Positions 14,862 through 24,081 of a DNA stretch of 29,206 nucleotides are shown here, in pieces (positions within the stretch are counted from its first letter, which is position 1; each line of letters begins with the position of its first letter). The position numbers were made by a program, and so were the translations under genes. Source of the DNA: FLUQ01 sp031548325 (lineage in GTDB: Bacteria > Desulfobacterota > Desulfovibrionia > Desulfovibrionales > Desulfovibrionaceae); contig JAVBRE010000171.1 of the NCBI GenBank assembly GCA_031548325.1, positions 1-29,206 of the forward strand, written 5' to 3'. The notes beneath the pieces were generated by a model. That model made no database searches. It saw only the letters and a list, made by a program, of their open reading frames with translations, and was not told where the DNA came from.

Positions 14862-15979
14862 GTTTCTCTCCGGGCCGTTCGCGACAAATTGAGCAAAAGG
14901 CCCACGCAAATCAGGGTCGCCAGCAGGCTGCTGCCGCCGTAACTGAAAAACGGCATGGGCAGGCCCTTGGGCGGCGCGACCCCCATGACCACGGCCATAT
15001 TCAGGACCATGGACAGACCCATAATCAGGGTCAGCCCGAAGGCCGTCAGCCTGTCGCGCAGGTCCGCCTGCAAAAAAGCCACCCGCATGGCCCGCCAGAA
15101 AAAAAGGCCCAGCAGCGCAAAGATAAGGGTCATGCCGATGAAGCCCAACTCTTCGCCCGCAATGGCCATGATGAAGTCGGTGTGCGCGTCCGGCAGAAAA
15201 AAGAGCTTTTGCCGGCTGTCGCCCAGCCCCGCGCCCCACAGGCCGCCGGACCCCAGCGCGTACAGAGACTGCACCAGTTGATAGCCCTCGTCCTGGGCCA
15301 CGCTGAAAGGGTCCAGAAAAGCCAGGATGCGGCGAAAGCGGTAGGATGCCTGCATGACCAGCAGAAAAGCGCCCCCACAAGCCAGAGCGGCTGAAATGAT
15401 CAGATAGATGAGGCGGGTGCCGCCCGCCAGACACATAAAAAAGAGCAGCACGGACAGCACGGCCGCGCCGCCGAAATCCGGCTGTTTCAGCAGCAGCAGG
15501 CAAAAGAGGCCTGTCACCGCGAAAGGCGGTATGACGCCCCGGCTGAAGGTTTTGATGATGTCCTGCTTGGTGCTCATGAAATAGGCCAGGTACATGACCA
15601 GGGCAATTTTTGCGAATTCCATGGGCTGGATGCTGAAAAACCCGACGTTCAGCCAGCGGCTGGCGCCCTTGACCTTGCCCGCCAGCGGAGTCAGCGTCAG
15701 CGCCAGCATGGCGAGCACCACCAGAAGGGCCGGGTATTGCAGCTTATACAGCAGGGCACGGGGCATGACGCCGGCAATGCCCATGGCCAGCAGCCCGGCG
15801 AAGGCGAAAAGCAACTGGCGTTTGAAGACGTACAGCGGGTCCTCGTAAATCTTGTCCGCTACCATGGCGCTGGCGGACAGCAGAATCATCAGCCCGATAC
15901 AGAGCAACAGCAGGGCGAAGCCGAGCAGCCACCAGTCCGGCGGATTCACGCGGGTATTGGAGCCGACGCCGAGTCGCAT
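14858..15979 (-). CDS. ftsW: Septal peptidoglycan polymerase FtsW (SEDS family)
   Basis: Polytopic SEDS glycosyltransferase that polymerises lipid II at the septum together with FtsI; 373 aa with about ten hydrophobic helices. Typical motifs are the first TM (LLCIGLMILLSASAM), the RWLNVGFFSIQPMEFAK segment, QSLYALGSGGLWGAGLGDSR, and the C-terminal PFFSYGGSSLLATLI. The start has GGAG about 8 nt upstream. It overlaps murG by 4 nt downstream. Unlike other junctions in the cluster, it is separated from murD by 183 nt holding hairpins. Confidence 0.95.
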   Translation of the reverse strand: MRLGVGSNTRVNPPDWWLLGFALLLLCIGLMILLSASAMVADKIYEDPLYVFKRQLLFAFAGLLAMGIAGVMPRALLYKLQYPALLVVLAMLALTLTPLAGKVKGASRWLNVGFFSIQPMEFAKIALVMYLAYFMSTKQDIIKTFSRGVIPPFAVTGLFCLLLLKQPDFGGAAVLSVLLFFMCLAGGTRLIYLIISAALACGGAFLLVMQASYRFRRILAFLDPFSVAQDEGYQLVQSLYALGSGGLWGAGLGDSRQKLFFLPDAHTDFIMAIAGEELGFIGMTLIFALLGLFFWRAMRVAFLQADLRDRLTAFGLTLIMGLSMVLNMAVVMGVAPPKGLPMPFFSYGGSSLLATLICVGLLLNLSRTARRET

Positions 15980-16162
15980 TCTTTCTCCGTGTCTGCCGGT
16001 CGCACGTCTTGTGCGACACGGCCTGTCGCGCCGGGAGGATTTGCAGGCCCTTTGCCCGCCGGGAAATGAATCCCCGGCTTCCTGCTCCGGCTATTGTTGC
16101 ATCAAATTCCCCGCCGCTCCCCTGCGGGGCCGCCGCGCATCCTGCGCGGCACGCATCCGTGC
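15980..16162 (-). other. Hairpin-bearing spacer between murD and ftsW
   Basis: The largest gap inside the dcw cluster, 183 nt with no gene. It holds GCCGCGCA-TCC-TGCGCGGC (16132-16150), CCCC-TGC-GGGG (16119-16129) and GTCGCAC-GTCTT-GTGCGAC (15999-16017). The last sits just ahead of the ftsW ribosome binding site. None is followed by a T run in the direction of transcription, so attenuation or RNA processing is more likely than full termination (inference). Confidence 0.4.
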
Positions 16163-17458
16163 CTACCGCAACATCCTGGCTATGCGGCGAAAATCCTCGC
16201 CGCGTTCTTTATAGTTCTCATACCGGTCAAAACTGGATGTGGCCGGGGCCAGCAGAATCACATCCCCGGCCTGCGCCAGGCCCCGCAAGTGGCGCATTGC
16301 CTCTTCCAGAACAGGAAACCAGTACAGAGGCACGACGCCCTGCCAGGCTGCGGTGAAAATATCCTGGCTGCCCCCGAACAGGCCCACAGCCTTGACCTTC
16401 TGCCGCAGCAGCGGAACCAGGCTTTCCAGGTCGCCGCCCTTGAACACGCCCCCGGCCAGCAGCAACGTGGGCCGGGTCATGCTTTCCAGAGCCATGGAAA
16501 GCGCGCTGACCGTAGTGCACTTGGAATCGTTGATGTAGGCGACGCCGTTCCATCCCCCCACCAGTTCAAGCCGGTTGGGCAGGGGCGTGAAGGCGGCGGC
16601 CGCTGCTTTGGCCTGATCCAGGGTCACGCCGAAAGCCCGGCAGGCGATGTAGGCGGCCTCCAGGTTGGCCTGATTATGTTTGCCCAGAAGCGGCGTGTCC
16701 GGAAAACGGTTCTTTTCCGTAAAATATTCGACGCGGGCCTGTATCGCGCGAGTCGCGACTTCCTGTTTCAGGGCAGAACCGAAAAGCGCCAGATCGTCCG
16801 GTCCCTGGCAGGCGAAAAGTCTAAATTTCGCATCCGCATACTCCGCCATGTCCGTGTGCTGATCCAGATGGTTGGGGCTGATGTTGAGCAGCACGCCCAC
16901 TCTGGGGTGAAAGCTGTCGCAGCCCATGAGCTGAAAACTGCTGACCTCGAGCACCAGCACGTCGGCTTCATCGCCTTTCAGCACATATTCCGACAGGGGC
17001 GTGCCTATGTTGCCGCCCAGAAAAACCTTTTTGCCCGCCGCGGCCAGCATGGCCGCGCAAAGGCTGACTGTGGTGGTTTTGCCGGAGGTTCCGGTGACCG
17101 CCAGAATCGGGGCGGCGGTAAAACGCGAAGCCAGTTCCAGTTCCGCAATGACCGGCGGATTTCCGGCGGCGGCAAGCAGCGGACGCAATACGGAAAAAGG
17201 CACGCCGGGGCTGGGCACAACCAGAGACACTCCGCAAAAATGCTCGTTTTTGTGCGGGCCGGTCACGATTTCATAGCCCAGATCTTTGGCCGTGGCGAAA
17301 AGGGCCGGGCTGATCTGGTCCGGGTTGCGTTCCAACAGGCGCACGCGCGCGCCCAAATGGGCCAGCAGCCGTGCCGCCGCCTCGCCGGACGTTCCCGCGC
17401 CGATCACGGCGACCAGATCGCCCGCCTTCACCGGATTTGTCTTGCCCGCGCAGTCCAT
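16163..17458 (-). CDS. murD: UDP-N-acetylmuramoyl-L-alanine--D-glutamate ligase MurD
   Basis: Cytoplasmic Mur ligase that adds D-glutamate; 431 aa. The N-terminal nucleotide-binding domain has VAVIGAGTSGEAAARLL (17-33), the ATP loop is GTSGKTTTVSL (123-133), and VLEVSSFQL, NISPNHLDQH, PLPNRLELVG and INDSKCTTVSAL follow in the usual order. The C-terminal domain has LLLAGGVFKGGD. It follows mraY after a 39-nt gap and precedes the hairpin spacer before ftsW. Confidence 0.96.
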   Translation of the reverse strand: MDCAGKTNPVKAGDLVAVIGAGTSGEAAARLLAHLGARVRLLERNPDQISPALFATAKDLGYEIVTGPHKNEHFCGVSLVVPSPGVPFSVLRPLLAAAGNPPVIAELELASRFTAAPILAVTGTSGKTTTVSLCAAMLAAAGKKVFLGGNIGTPLSEYVLKGDEADVLVLEVSSFQLMGCDSFHPRVGVLLNISPNHLDQHTDMAEYADAKFRLFACQGPDDLALFGSALKQEVATRAIQARVEYFTEKNRFPDTPLLGKHNQANLEAAYIACRAFGVTLDQAKAAAAAFTPLPNRLELVGGWNGVAYINDSKCTTVSALSMALESMTRPTLLLAGGVFKGGDLESLVPLLRQKVKAVGLFGGSQDIFTAAWQGVVPLYWFPVLEEAMRHLRGLAQAGDVILLAPATSSFDRYENYKERGEDFRRIARMLR

Positions 17459-17497
17459 GCCTTTTCCCTGTAGTCTTTTGTCGCCATACAGCGACGT

Positions 17498-18634
17498 TCA
17501 GCGTAATTTCAGCACCGAGAGGGCCGCCAGCCCCAACAGCACTGAAGTTATCCAGAACCGGATGATGATTTTCGATTCCGGTATGCCTTTGAGCTCAAAA
17601 TGGTGATGCAGCGGAGCCATGCGAAAAATCCGCTTGCCGCCGCTCATCTTGAAATATCCGACCTGCAAAATCACGGACAGGGTTTCCACCACGAAAAGGC
17701 CGCCCACCACCAGCAGGATAAGTTCCTGCTTGCAGAGCACGGCCAGAAAACCCAAGGCTCCGCCCAAAGAAAGCGATCCCACGTCGCCCATGAAAACCTG
17801 GGCGGGGTAGGCGTTGTACCAAAGAAAGCCCAATCCCGCGCCGATAAGCGCCCCGCAAAAAACCGTAACCTCGCCGATGCCCGGCACATAGGGCAGTTGC
17901 AGATAGCCCGCTATCTGCACGTTGCCCGCAACGTAAATGAAGATGGCAAAGCAGATGCCCGCCACGATGGTCGGCCCGATGGCCAGACCGTCCAGGCCGT
18001 CGGTCAGGTTGACTCCGTTAGAGGAACCCAGCAGCACAACCAGGGCGAAGGGCAGGTAAAACCAGCCCAGATCCGGCACCACGGTCTTGAAAAAGGGCAC
18101 GGCCAATTGTGTGAATTTCAGCAGCTTGCGCGCCTCGGGGTCCAGGTCCGTCCGGCTCTGGTAGGCCGCCCATATGTCGGTGCGCAAATCACAGAGCAGC
18201 AACAGGGCGATGACGGCCACGGCGATGAGGCCCGCCATCTTGGCCCTGGCGGACAGGCCCTTGTTGTTGCGGCGCAGCACTTTCAGGTAGTCGTCCAGAA
18301 AGCCCACGGCCCCGAACCCCACGTACACCAGCAAAATCAGCCAGATGTGCGGGTTGCGCAGGTCCGCCCAGAGCAGCACGCTGAGCACCAGGGAAAAACC
18401 GATGAACAGCCCGCCCATGGTCGGGGTGCCGGTCTTTTCCAGGTGGGCCTTGACGTCCTCGTTGACGTACTGCCCGAACTTGATGCGCTTGAGCAGGCGG
18501 ATGAAAGCCGGGCCGATGATAATGGAGATTATCAGCGCGGTCAGAAGCGCCCACACCGACCGGAAGGTGATATAGCGGAAGACGTTGAAAACGCTGTAAT
18601 CCGCGCTGAGCGGGTAAAGCAGGCTATACAGCAT
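17498..18634 (-). CDS. mraY: Phospho-N-acetylmuramoyl-pentapeptide transferase MraY
   Basis: Polytopic membrane enzyme that transfers phospho-MurNAc-pentapeptide to undecaprenyl phosphate, making lipid I; 378 aa. Diagnostic motifs are EKTGTPTMGGL, the catalytic DDYLKVLRRNNKGLSARAKM region, NLTDGLDGLAIGP, the FMGDVGSLSLGGALG loop, and the histidine triad segment MAPLHHHFELKG. It is somewhat longer than the usual roughly 360 aa, mainly in a loop at about residues 150-190 (DPEARKLLKFTQ). The start overlaps the murF stop by 11 nt. Confidence 0.96.
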   Translation of the reverse strand: MLYSLLYPLSADYSVFNVFRYITFRSVWALLTALIISIIIGPAFIRLLKRIKFGQYVNEDVKAHLEKTGTPTMGGLFIGFSLVLSVLLWADLRNPHIWLILLVYVGFGAVGFLDDYLKVLRRNNKGLSARAKMAGLIAVAVIALLLLCDLRTDIWAAYQSRTDLDPEARKLLKFTQLAVPFFKTVVPDLGWFYLPFALVVLLGSSNGVNLTDGLDGLAIGPTIVAGICFAIFIYVAGNVQIAGYLQLPYVPGIGEVTVFCGALIGAGLGFLWYNAYPAQVFMGDVGSLSLGGALGFLAVLCKQELILLVVGGLFVVETLSVILQVGYFKMSGGKRIFRMAPLHHHFELKGIPESKIIIRFWITSVLLGLAALSVLKLR

Positions 18635-20060
18635 CAGGGTCCCCTTCGCGGCCGGCCGCGCCGGTCGCGCCGGCCATTTCTTTAAACACGCTCACCAGCG
18701 TTTCCAGCTTGTTGCTGCGCGAGCCCTTGAACAGCACGACTCCCTCGCGCAGATTGCAGAAAGCCAGAGCCCGCCTGAACGACTCTTCGTCGGAGAGCGG
18801 CACAAAAGACCCTTGATATCCTTTTTCCCGCAGGCCCTCGGCCACCATGTCCGCCCGTCCGCCTTTCCAGAGCACGGCAACAGGCGAAGCAGCCGCGGCC
18901 AGTGTTCCCAGGCGACGGTGGTGGGCATCGCTTTGCGCGCCCAGTTCGCCCATTTCGCCGAGCACCAGCAGCAGTTGCTTGCCGTCCCGGCGGGCGCGCT
19001 GCTCCGCCGCTTCCAGCATGCGTTCCATGGACAGCGGGTTGGCGTTGTAGCTGTCGTCGATGAGCAAAAAGGCGCCGCAGGTCCGCAGGTTGAAACGCTG
19101 GGCCGGCAGGACGGCCCTGGCCAGCCCGGCCGCGATTTCCGCCGCGTCAAGACCCAGGCTGTGGGCCACGGCGCTCACGGCCGCCACATTCTCGGCCCCG
19201 AAAGAGCCCTGAAAAGGCGCGGCCGCATCCAAAGTTCCACCCCGCAAATGCAAGCGGTAGCCGCCCATCTCGTCGGAAATCGGGCCGAGGTACTCCGCCC
19301 GGTAGGGCGCGGCGGCGTCCCGGCTGGAAAAAAGAATCAGCTCGCGGCCGTGGGCCGAGGCTTCGCGGACCAGATCCGGATAGTCCGCGCTGACCACGGC
19401 CCTGCCTTGCGGCGTAAGGTGGGCCAGCAGGCGGCTTTTGTAATGGGCCGTGCCCCTGTCGCCCAGAGCCTGCGTATGGCCCGGCCCGGCGTTCAGAATC
19501 AGGGCGAGGTCCGGCCGCAGAATGGCGCCCAACTCATCCATGTCCTTCGGTTCACTGATGCCCGCTTCCATGACCCAGAAGGCCGCGCCGGGATCCGCAT
19601 TCAGCATGCTCAGCGGCAGACCGATCTGGTTGTTCAGGTTCATGGGGGTCTTTTCCGTGGGACCGCGCTCGGCCAGCACGGCGGCCAGGGTCTCTTTGAC
19701 CGAAGTCTTGCCGGAGGTTCCCGTGATCCCGACAACCACGGCGGAAGCCGTGTCGCGATGGCAGGCGGCCAGACGTCCCAGGGCGGCCGCCGGGTCGGGC
19801 ACGATGAACAAAGGAAGCGGCGATGCCCCCGCAAAGGGATCGCGGGCCGCGATGACGGCGGCCGCGCCCTTCGCCGCCGCGTCAACGGCGAAATCGTGCC
19901 CGTCGACTCGTGATCCTGCCAGGCAGAAGAAGAGATCCCCCTGCTTCACCGCGCGGCTGTCCATGCCCGCGCCCGTGGGAACGAGCGCCGCCTGCCCGGA
20001 ACTGAGCGTTTCCGCGGGCAAGCCGAGACAACGGCGGATATCGTCCAGAGTCATGCGCAT
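18624..20060 (-). CDS. murF: UDP-MurNAc-tripeptide--D-alanyl-D-alanine ligase MurF
   Basis: Cytoplasmic Mur ligase that adds D-Ala-D-Ala to complete the pentapeptide; 478 aa. GDLFFCLAGSRVDGHDFA marks the N-terminal domain, the ATP loop is GTSGKTSVKETLA (114-126), and MEAGISEPKDMDELGAIL and LIDDSYNANPLSMERML follow. The start overlaps murE by 10 nt. Met3 (20054) would give the same ATGA overlap seen at other junctions and is an equally good start. No ddl gene for making D-Ala-D-Ala lies in this cluster. Confidence 0.96.
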   Translation of the reverse strand: MRMTLDDIRRCLGLPAETLSSGQAALVPTGAGMDSRAVKQGDLFFCLAGSRVDGHDFAVDAAAKGAAAVIAARDPFAGASPLPLFIVPDPAAALGRLAACHRDTASAVVVGITGTSGKTSVKETLAAVLAERGPTEKTPMNLNNQIGLPLSMLNADPGAAFWVMEAGISEPKDMDELGAILRPDLALILNAGPGHTQALGDRGTAHYKSRLLAHLTPQGRAVVSADYPDLVREASAHGRELILFSSRDAAAPYRAEYLGPISDEMGGYRLHLRGGTLDAAAPFQGSFGAENVAAVSAVAHSLGLDAAEIAAGLARAVLPAQRFNLRTCGAFLLIDDSYNANPLSMERMLEAAEQRARRDGKQLLLVLGEMGELGAQSDAHHRRLGTLAAAASPVAVLWKGGRADMVAEGLREKGYQGSFVPLSDEESFRRALAFCNLREGVVLFKGSRSNKLETLVSVFKEMAGATGAAGREGDPDAV

Positions 20061-21559
20061 CCCAAAAATTCCTTTACCGTCAGCTGGTCGCTGAAGGGGT
20101 GCCGTACAGTGCCGATGATCTGGTAGGGTTCATGCCCTTTGCCCGCGACAAGCAGCGCGTCGCCGGCCTTCAGTTCCGCCAGGGCGAGGCCGATGGCCTT
20201 TTTGCGGTCGGGTTCCTCGATAACTCCGGCGGCTCCGGCCAGCCCGGGCCGCGCGTCGGCCATGATGGCCAGCGGGTCTTCGGTGCGGGGGTTGTCGCTG
20301 GTCAGCACCACCACGTCGGACAGCGCAGATGCGGCTTTGGCCATCAGGGGCCGTTTCGTCCTGTCGCGGTCGCCGCCGCAGCCGAACACCGTGACGATGC
20401 GGCCGAAACGCGCCTCGCGCAGCGCCGAAAGCGCCTTGACCAGGGCGTCGGGGGTGTGCGCGTAATCCACGAACACAGAAAGTCCTTGCGGGTTGGGTAC
20501 CCGCTCCAGCCTGCCCGGCACGCCGCAAAATTCGCCCAGCGCCCGGAATTGCGCTTCGGTGTAGCCCATGGCCAGACCCAGAGCCTGCGCGCCGAGCAGG
20601 TTGGCCGCATTGAAGCCGCCCACCAGGGGGCTGGCGAGATCCCAGCTTTTGCCCCGATGGCGCATGCGCAGGCGTAATCCTTCGCGCGACTGTTCCAGCA
20701 ACTCGCCGCGCAGAAAATTGTCCCGGTCGGATGCGCCGAAGCCATAGCCCAGGGCCGCCGGGCACATGTCCAACAAGCGTGCGCCGAACGCGTCGTCGGC
20801 GTTGACTGCCAGGGCCTTGCCCGTTCCGGGCGCGCCGCCTTCGGCCGGATCAAGAAAAAGCCGGGCCTTGGCCCTGAAGTACTCTTCCATATCCCGGTGG
20901 TAATCCAGATGGTCCAGGGTCAGGTTGGTGAACAGCGCGGCGGAAAAGCGCAGCCCGGCGATACGTTCCTGGTCCAGGGCGTGGGAGGACACTTCCATGA
21001 CGGCGATTTCCGTCCCGGCTTCGCGCATGTCCGCCAGCATGGCATGCAACTGCACGCAGCCGGGCGTGGTCAGGGGCGAGGCCTCACAATGTCCCGGCCA
21101 GCGGTATTCTATGGTCCCGATGATCCCGGTCTTCTTGCCCGCGGCGCGAAATATCGCTTCGAGCAAATACGTTTCCGTGGTTTTGCCGTTGGTGCCCGTG
21201 ACGCCCGCAAGCGTGGGGCCGCCCCCGTCCAGTCCGTAACGGGCCAGGGCCAGTTCCCCCAGGGCGGCGCGGGTATTTTCGACCGTGACAAGGCGCGGTC
21301 CCGTTCCGGACCCGGCTTTACGCATCACGTCCGCCAGTCCGAGGGCATCCTGGGGGCAGACCACATAGGCCGCGCCGGACCGCGCGGCTTCGGCCAGATA
21401 CGTTCCGGCCTGCGAAAAATCCCGTCCGCCGGGCGCGGCTTTGGGCAGCGCCACAAAGATGTCGCCGGGCTTCACGGACCCGGAATGGGTCCGCAGTTCC
21501 GGCCGCCGTTGGCGGACCAAATCGCACAGGGCGGCAAGGGACATGGAGGAAGCCGTCAT
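20051..21559 (-). CDS. murE: UDP-MurNAc-L-Ala-D-Glu--meso-DAP ligase MurE
   Basis: Cytoplasmic Mur ligase that adds the third stem-peptide residue; 502 aa. The ATP loop is GTNGKTTETYLL (122-133), with MEVSSHALDQ and FTNLTLDHLDYH following, and FVDYAHTPDAL in the C-terminal part. The substrate-selecting motif DNPR (422-425) indicates meso-diaminopimelate rather than lysine, which agrees with lysA in this window. The ATG at 21559 overlaps the ftsI stop (ATGA) and has GGGAG 7 nt upstream. A longer frame from 21586 would lie inside ftsI. Confidence 0.96.
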   Translation of the reverse strand: MTASSMSLAALCDLVRQRRPELRTHSGSVKPGDIFVALPKAAPGGRDFSQAGTYLAEAARSGAAYVVCPQDALGLADVMRKAGSGTGPRLVTVENTRAALGELALARYGLDGGGPTLAGVTGTNGKTTETYLLEAIFRAAGKKTGIIGTIEYRWPGHCEASPLTTPGCVQLHAMLADMREAGTEIAVMEVSSHALDQERIAGLRFSAALFTNLTLDHLDYHRDMEEYFRAKARLFLDPAEGGAPGTGKALAVNADDAFGARLLDMCPAALGYGFGASDRDNFLRGELLEQSREGLRLRMRHRGKSWDLASPLVGGFNAANLLGAQALGLAMGYTEAQFRALGEFCGVPGRLERVPNPQGLSVFVDYAHTPDALVKALSALREARFGRIVTVFGCGGDRDRTKRPLMAKAASALSDVVVLTSDNPRTEDPLAIMADARPGLAGAAGVIEEPDRKKAIGLALAELKAGDALLVAGKGHEPYQIIGTVRHPFSDQLTVKEFLGCA

Positions 21560-23727
21560 GATTGATCTCCCAGCCAGAGCACGCATTCGGCTTTTGCGGG
21601 ATCCTGCGGCAAAAGGCTGCCGGCCGCGGGGGTCTGCCGCACCACGATGTTGCCGCGCCCTTTGACCACGGGCACCAGGCCGCGCTGGGCAAGGCCTTCC
21701 ACGGCCCGGCGCAGGGACAAACCCACCACTTGAGGAATGCCCGATCCGGAAACGGCGACGCGGGAGACATCCGTCACTTCGACGCGCACTTCCGCCCCGT
21801 CGGCGCCGCTTTGTCCGCTGACGGCGGGCGCGGCGCCCGGAGCGCCCCTGGAGTTTTTTGCCGCCGCCTGAACCGGCGAAATTTGCGGAGCTTGCCGGGC
21901 GGATGTTTTGGCGGCCGCCTTGTCCGCGCCCTTACGCGTAACCTTTGCCTCGGCCGCGACTTTCAGCGGCGGATTTTCCGGCAGCATGCCGTGATAGGCC
22001 ATGGTCCTGAGCGCCACATTCTGAAAGACCGGGGCCGCGACGATGCCGCCGTACTGGTTCTTGGACGGCTCGTCAAAAACGACCACCACCAGGTAGCGCG
22101 GCTGTTCCACCGGGACCATGCCCACAAAGGAAGCCACGCGCCCGGCGCCGTAACTGTCGCCGCTGGCTTTCTGGGCCGTGCCGGTCTTGCCGCCCACGGT
22201 CAGGCCGGCGATGCGGGCTTTCGATCCGGTGCCGCCCTCTTCTTCCACCGCTTCGCGCAGCATGCCACGCACCTGGCTCATGACGTCCTGATTGAACACG
22301 CGTTTTCCCGTTTCCGGCCTGGCATCGTCGCTCACGACCAGACGCAGGTCCTTGCGCACGCCGTCGTTGGCCAGGCAGCTATAGGCCTGGGCCATCTGGA
22401 GCACGGTGGCCGAAAAACTCTGGCCGAAAGAGGCAGTGGCCAGATCTATTTCCGCCCACTGCCGGGGGTCGCGCAAAATGCCCCTGTTTTCTCCGGCCAG
22501 AGGCAGACTGCTGCGGGAACCGAAGCCCAGCCGCGAGAGATAACCGTGGTATTTCTGCGCACCCAGCTTGAGCCCTATTTTGGCTACCCCAATGTTGCTG
22601 GACACGCGAATGATCTTGTGCGCGGGCAGAGTGTCATAAGGGTGGGTATCACGGATGATTTTGTCCCGCAGTTTCCACTTGCCCTTTTCGCAGTTGAACG
22701 GGGTTTCGGGGGTGACGACCTTTTCCTGCAGGGCCGCGGCCATCAGGAAAGGCTTGATGGTGGAGCCCTGCTCCAGGGCATCCATGGCTATCTTGTTGCG
22801 CCGGACGAAGAGCGAAAATTCGTGAGGCCGGTTGGGATTGAAAAAGGGATATTCGGCCCAGGCCAGAATGTCGCCCGTGGGCACATCGACCACCATGCAG
22901 CCGGCCCAGCGCGCGCCGAACTGTTCCGCCCCTTCGGCCAGGGCCGCTTCGGCAAAAAACTGGACCTGGGTGTCCAGAGTCAGGGCCACGTTTTCCCCGG
23001 TCAGATCTTCCAGGGCTTCGCCGCTGGTCTGCAAACGCCTGCCGGCCGCGTCGCGCTGCAAAGTGCGGCGCGTCTTCCGGCCGGACAGGGTTTCGTCAAA
23101 GGACTTTTCCAGCCCTTCGATGCCCTCGTCGTCCACGTTGACGAAACCCAGAAGCTGGCCGCCCAGATGCTGAAAAGGATCTACCCGCTCGTACTCGCGG
23201 GTCAGAAAGACGCCCGGCCTGTTGCCGCTTTTGACCGCGTCCGCCAGACGCTGGTTGATCTTGCGCGCGATCCAGACAAAGGGCCTGGGGCTGTTCACCA
23301 GCTTGCGGATCTGCTCTGGAGGCAAACTCAGTGTTTTGGACAGAAACAGCGCGGTTTCCGGCAAATCTTTGATCTGCCGGGGCCGCACGTAAACGGACTG
23401 CGCGTCCACGCTTCTGGCCAGCACGTTGCCGTGACGGTCCAGAATGTTGCCGCGTTTGCCGGCCACCACCTCCGTGGTAATATGCTGGCGGCGGGCTTCT
23501 TCCGCCAGGCGCGGCCCGCGAATGATCTGCACCTGATAGGCGCGCGCCCAAAGCAACAGCCACAGCCCGGCGAAAATGAGACTGACGCCCCACAGCCGCA
23601 CCCGACCCCAGTTCACCCGGTCCCAGGCCGAAGGACGCCGGGGAGCTTCCGGTTTGGACGGCCGGGAACGCTCGTTGCGGCCTGTTTTTGCGCTACGCAG
23701 GGGGAGTGTGTTCTTTGTGCGCGCCAT
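21556..23727 (-). CDS. ftsI: Septal penicillin-binding protein FtsI (PBP3-type transpeptidase) with C-terminal PASTA domain
   Basis: Class B PBP that cross-links septal peptidoglycan, partner of FtsW; 723 aa. A basic cytoplasmic tail precedes one TM helix (about 44-62). The dimerisation domain begins AGKRGNILDRHGNVLA (89-104). The transpeptidase has the active site STIK (Ser322, Lys325), SSN (376-378) and KTGTAQ (514-519). Beyond residue 590 is an alanine-rich low-complexity linker and a PASTA domain (about 662-723, IPQVVGLSLRRAVEGLAQRG). E. coli FtsI is about 590 aa and lacks this domain, so the tail is a notable extension. It follows ftsL by 6 nt and overlaps murE by 4 nt. Confidence 0.95.
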   Translation of the reverse strand: MARTKNTLPLRSAKTGRNERSRPSKPEAPRRPSAWDRVNWGRVRLWGVSLIFAGLWLLLWARAYQVQIIRGPRLAEEARRQHITTEVVAGKRGNILDRHGNVLARSVDAQSVYVRPRQIKDLPETALFLSKTLSLPPEQIRKLVNSPRPFVWIARKINQRLADAVKSGNRPGVFLTREYERVDPFQHLGGQLLGFVNVDDEGIEGLEKSFDETLSGRKTRRTLQRDAAGRRLQTSGEALEDLTGENVALTLDTQVQFFAEAALAEGAEQFGARWAGCMVVDVPTGDILAWAEYPFFNPNRPHEFSLFVRRNKIAMDALEQGSTIKPFLMAAALQEKVVTPETPFNCEKGKWKLRDKIIRDTHPYDTLPAHKIIRVSSNIGVAKIGLKLGAQKYHGYLSRLGFGSRSSLPLAGENRGILRDPRQWAEIDLATASFGQSFSATVLQMAQAYSCLANDGVRKDLRLVVSDDARPETGKRVFNQDVMSQVRGMLREAVEEEGGTGSKARIAGLTVGGKTGTAQKASGDSYGAGRVASFVGMVPVEQPRYLVVVVFDEPSKNQYGGIVAAPVFQNVALRTMAYHGMLPENPPLKVAAEAKVTRKGADKAAAKTSARQAPQISPVQAAAKNSRGAPGAAPAVSGQSGADGAEVRVEVTDVSRVAVSGSGIPQVVGLSLRRAVEGLAQRGLVPVVKGRGNIVVRQTPAAGSLLPQDPAKAECVLWLGDQS

Positions 23728-23733
23728 ATGCCG

Positions 23734-24081
23734 TTACCTGGGCACCGTTTCCAGGGTGCCGTTATCCATCCGTCTGGTTTGCCCGGGCCGCGCGTCGCGC
23801 ATGCCCATTTCCACCGCTTTTTTACCCAGCACATAGGGCGACAGCAGCCGTTCCCGCTCCACTTCCAGCTTGGTATTGTGGTTGGTCCGGGTCTGCAGTT
23901 CGATTTTCAGCCGCTGCACGTTGTAGCCCAGTTCCGTCCTGTCGATGCCTATCAGCACCATGGCCAGACCCAGAGCCACGGCGGTGATGCAGGACAAAAT
24001 AAGGACCAGCACCAGGCCGCCGCCGCTGACGCCGTCCTGTGCGCCTTCCGGCGCTGTTTTGCGCATGGCGGGAAAGGACAT
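23734..24081 (-). CDS. ftsL: FtsL-like cell division protein
   Basis: Small bitopic protein, 115 aa. A short cytoplasmic N-terminus leads to one TM helix (about residues 23-45, LVLVLILSCITAVALGLAMVL). A periplasmic coiled-coil segment follows (YNVQRLKIELQTRTNHNTKL to about residue 85), then a short tail. Sequence identity is weak in this family, so the call rests on topology and on its place between rsmH and ftsI. Its start forms a TAATG overlap with the rsmH stop. It would join FtsQ and an FtsB (not in the window) in activating FtsW/FtsI. Confidence 0.85.
   Translation of the reverse strand: MSFPAMRKTAPEGAQDGVSGGGLVLVLILSCITAVALGLAMVLIGIDRTELGYNVQRLKIELQTRTNHNTKLEVERERLLSPYVLGKKAVEMGMRDARPGQTRRMDNGTLETVPR

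Noticed and set aside
13737..15503. 588-codon version of murG
   Set aside because: The first 214 codons lie in the wrong frame across ftsW. The family start (MKRIILTTGGTGGH) is at 14861 with an ATGA overlap.
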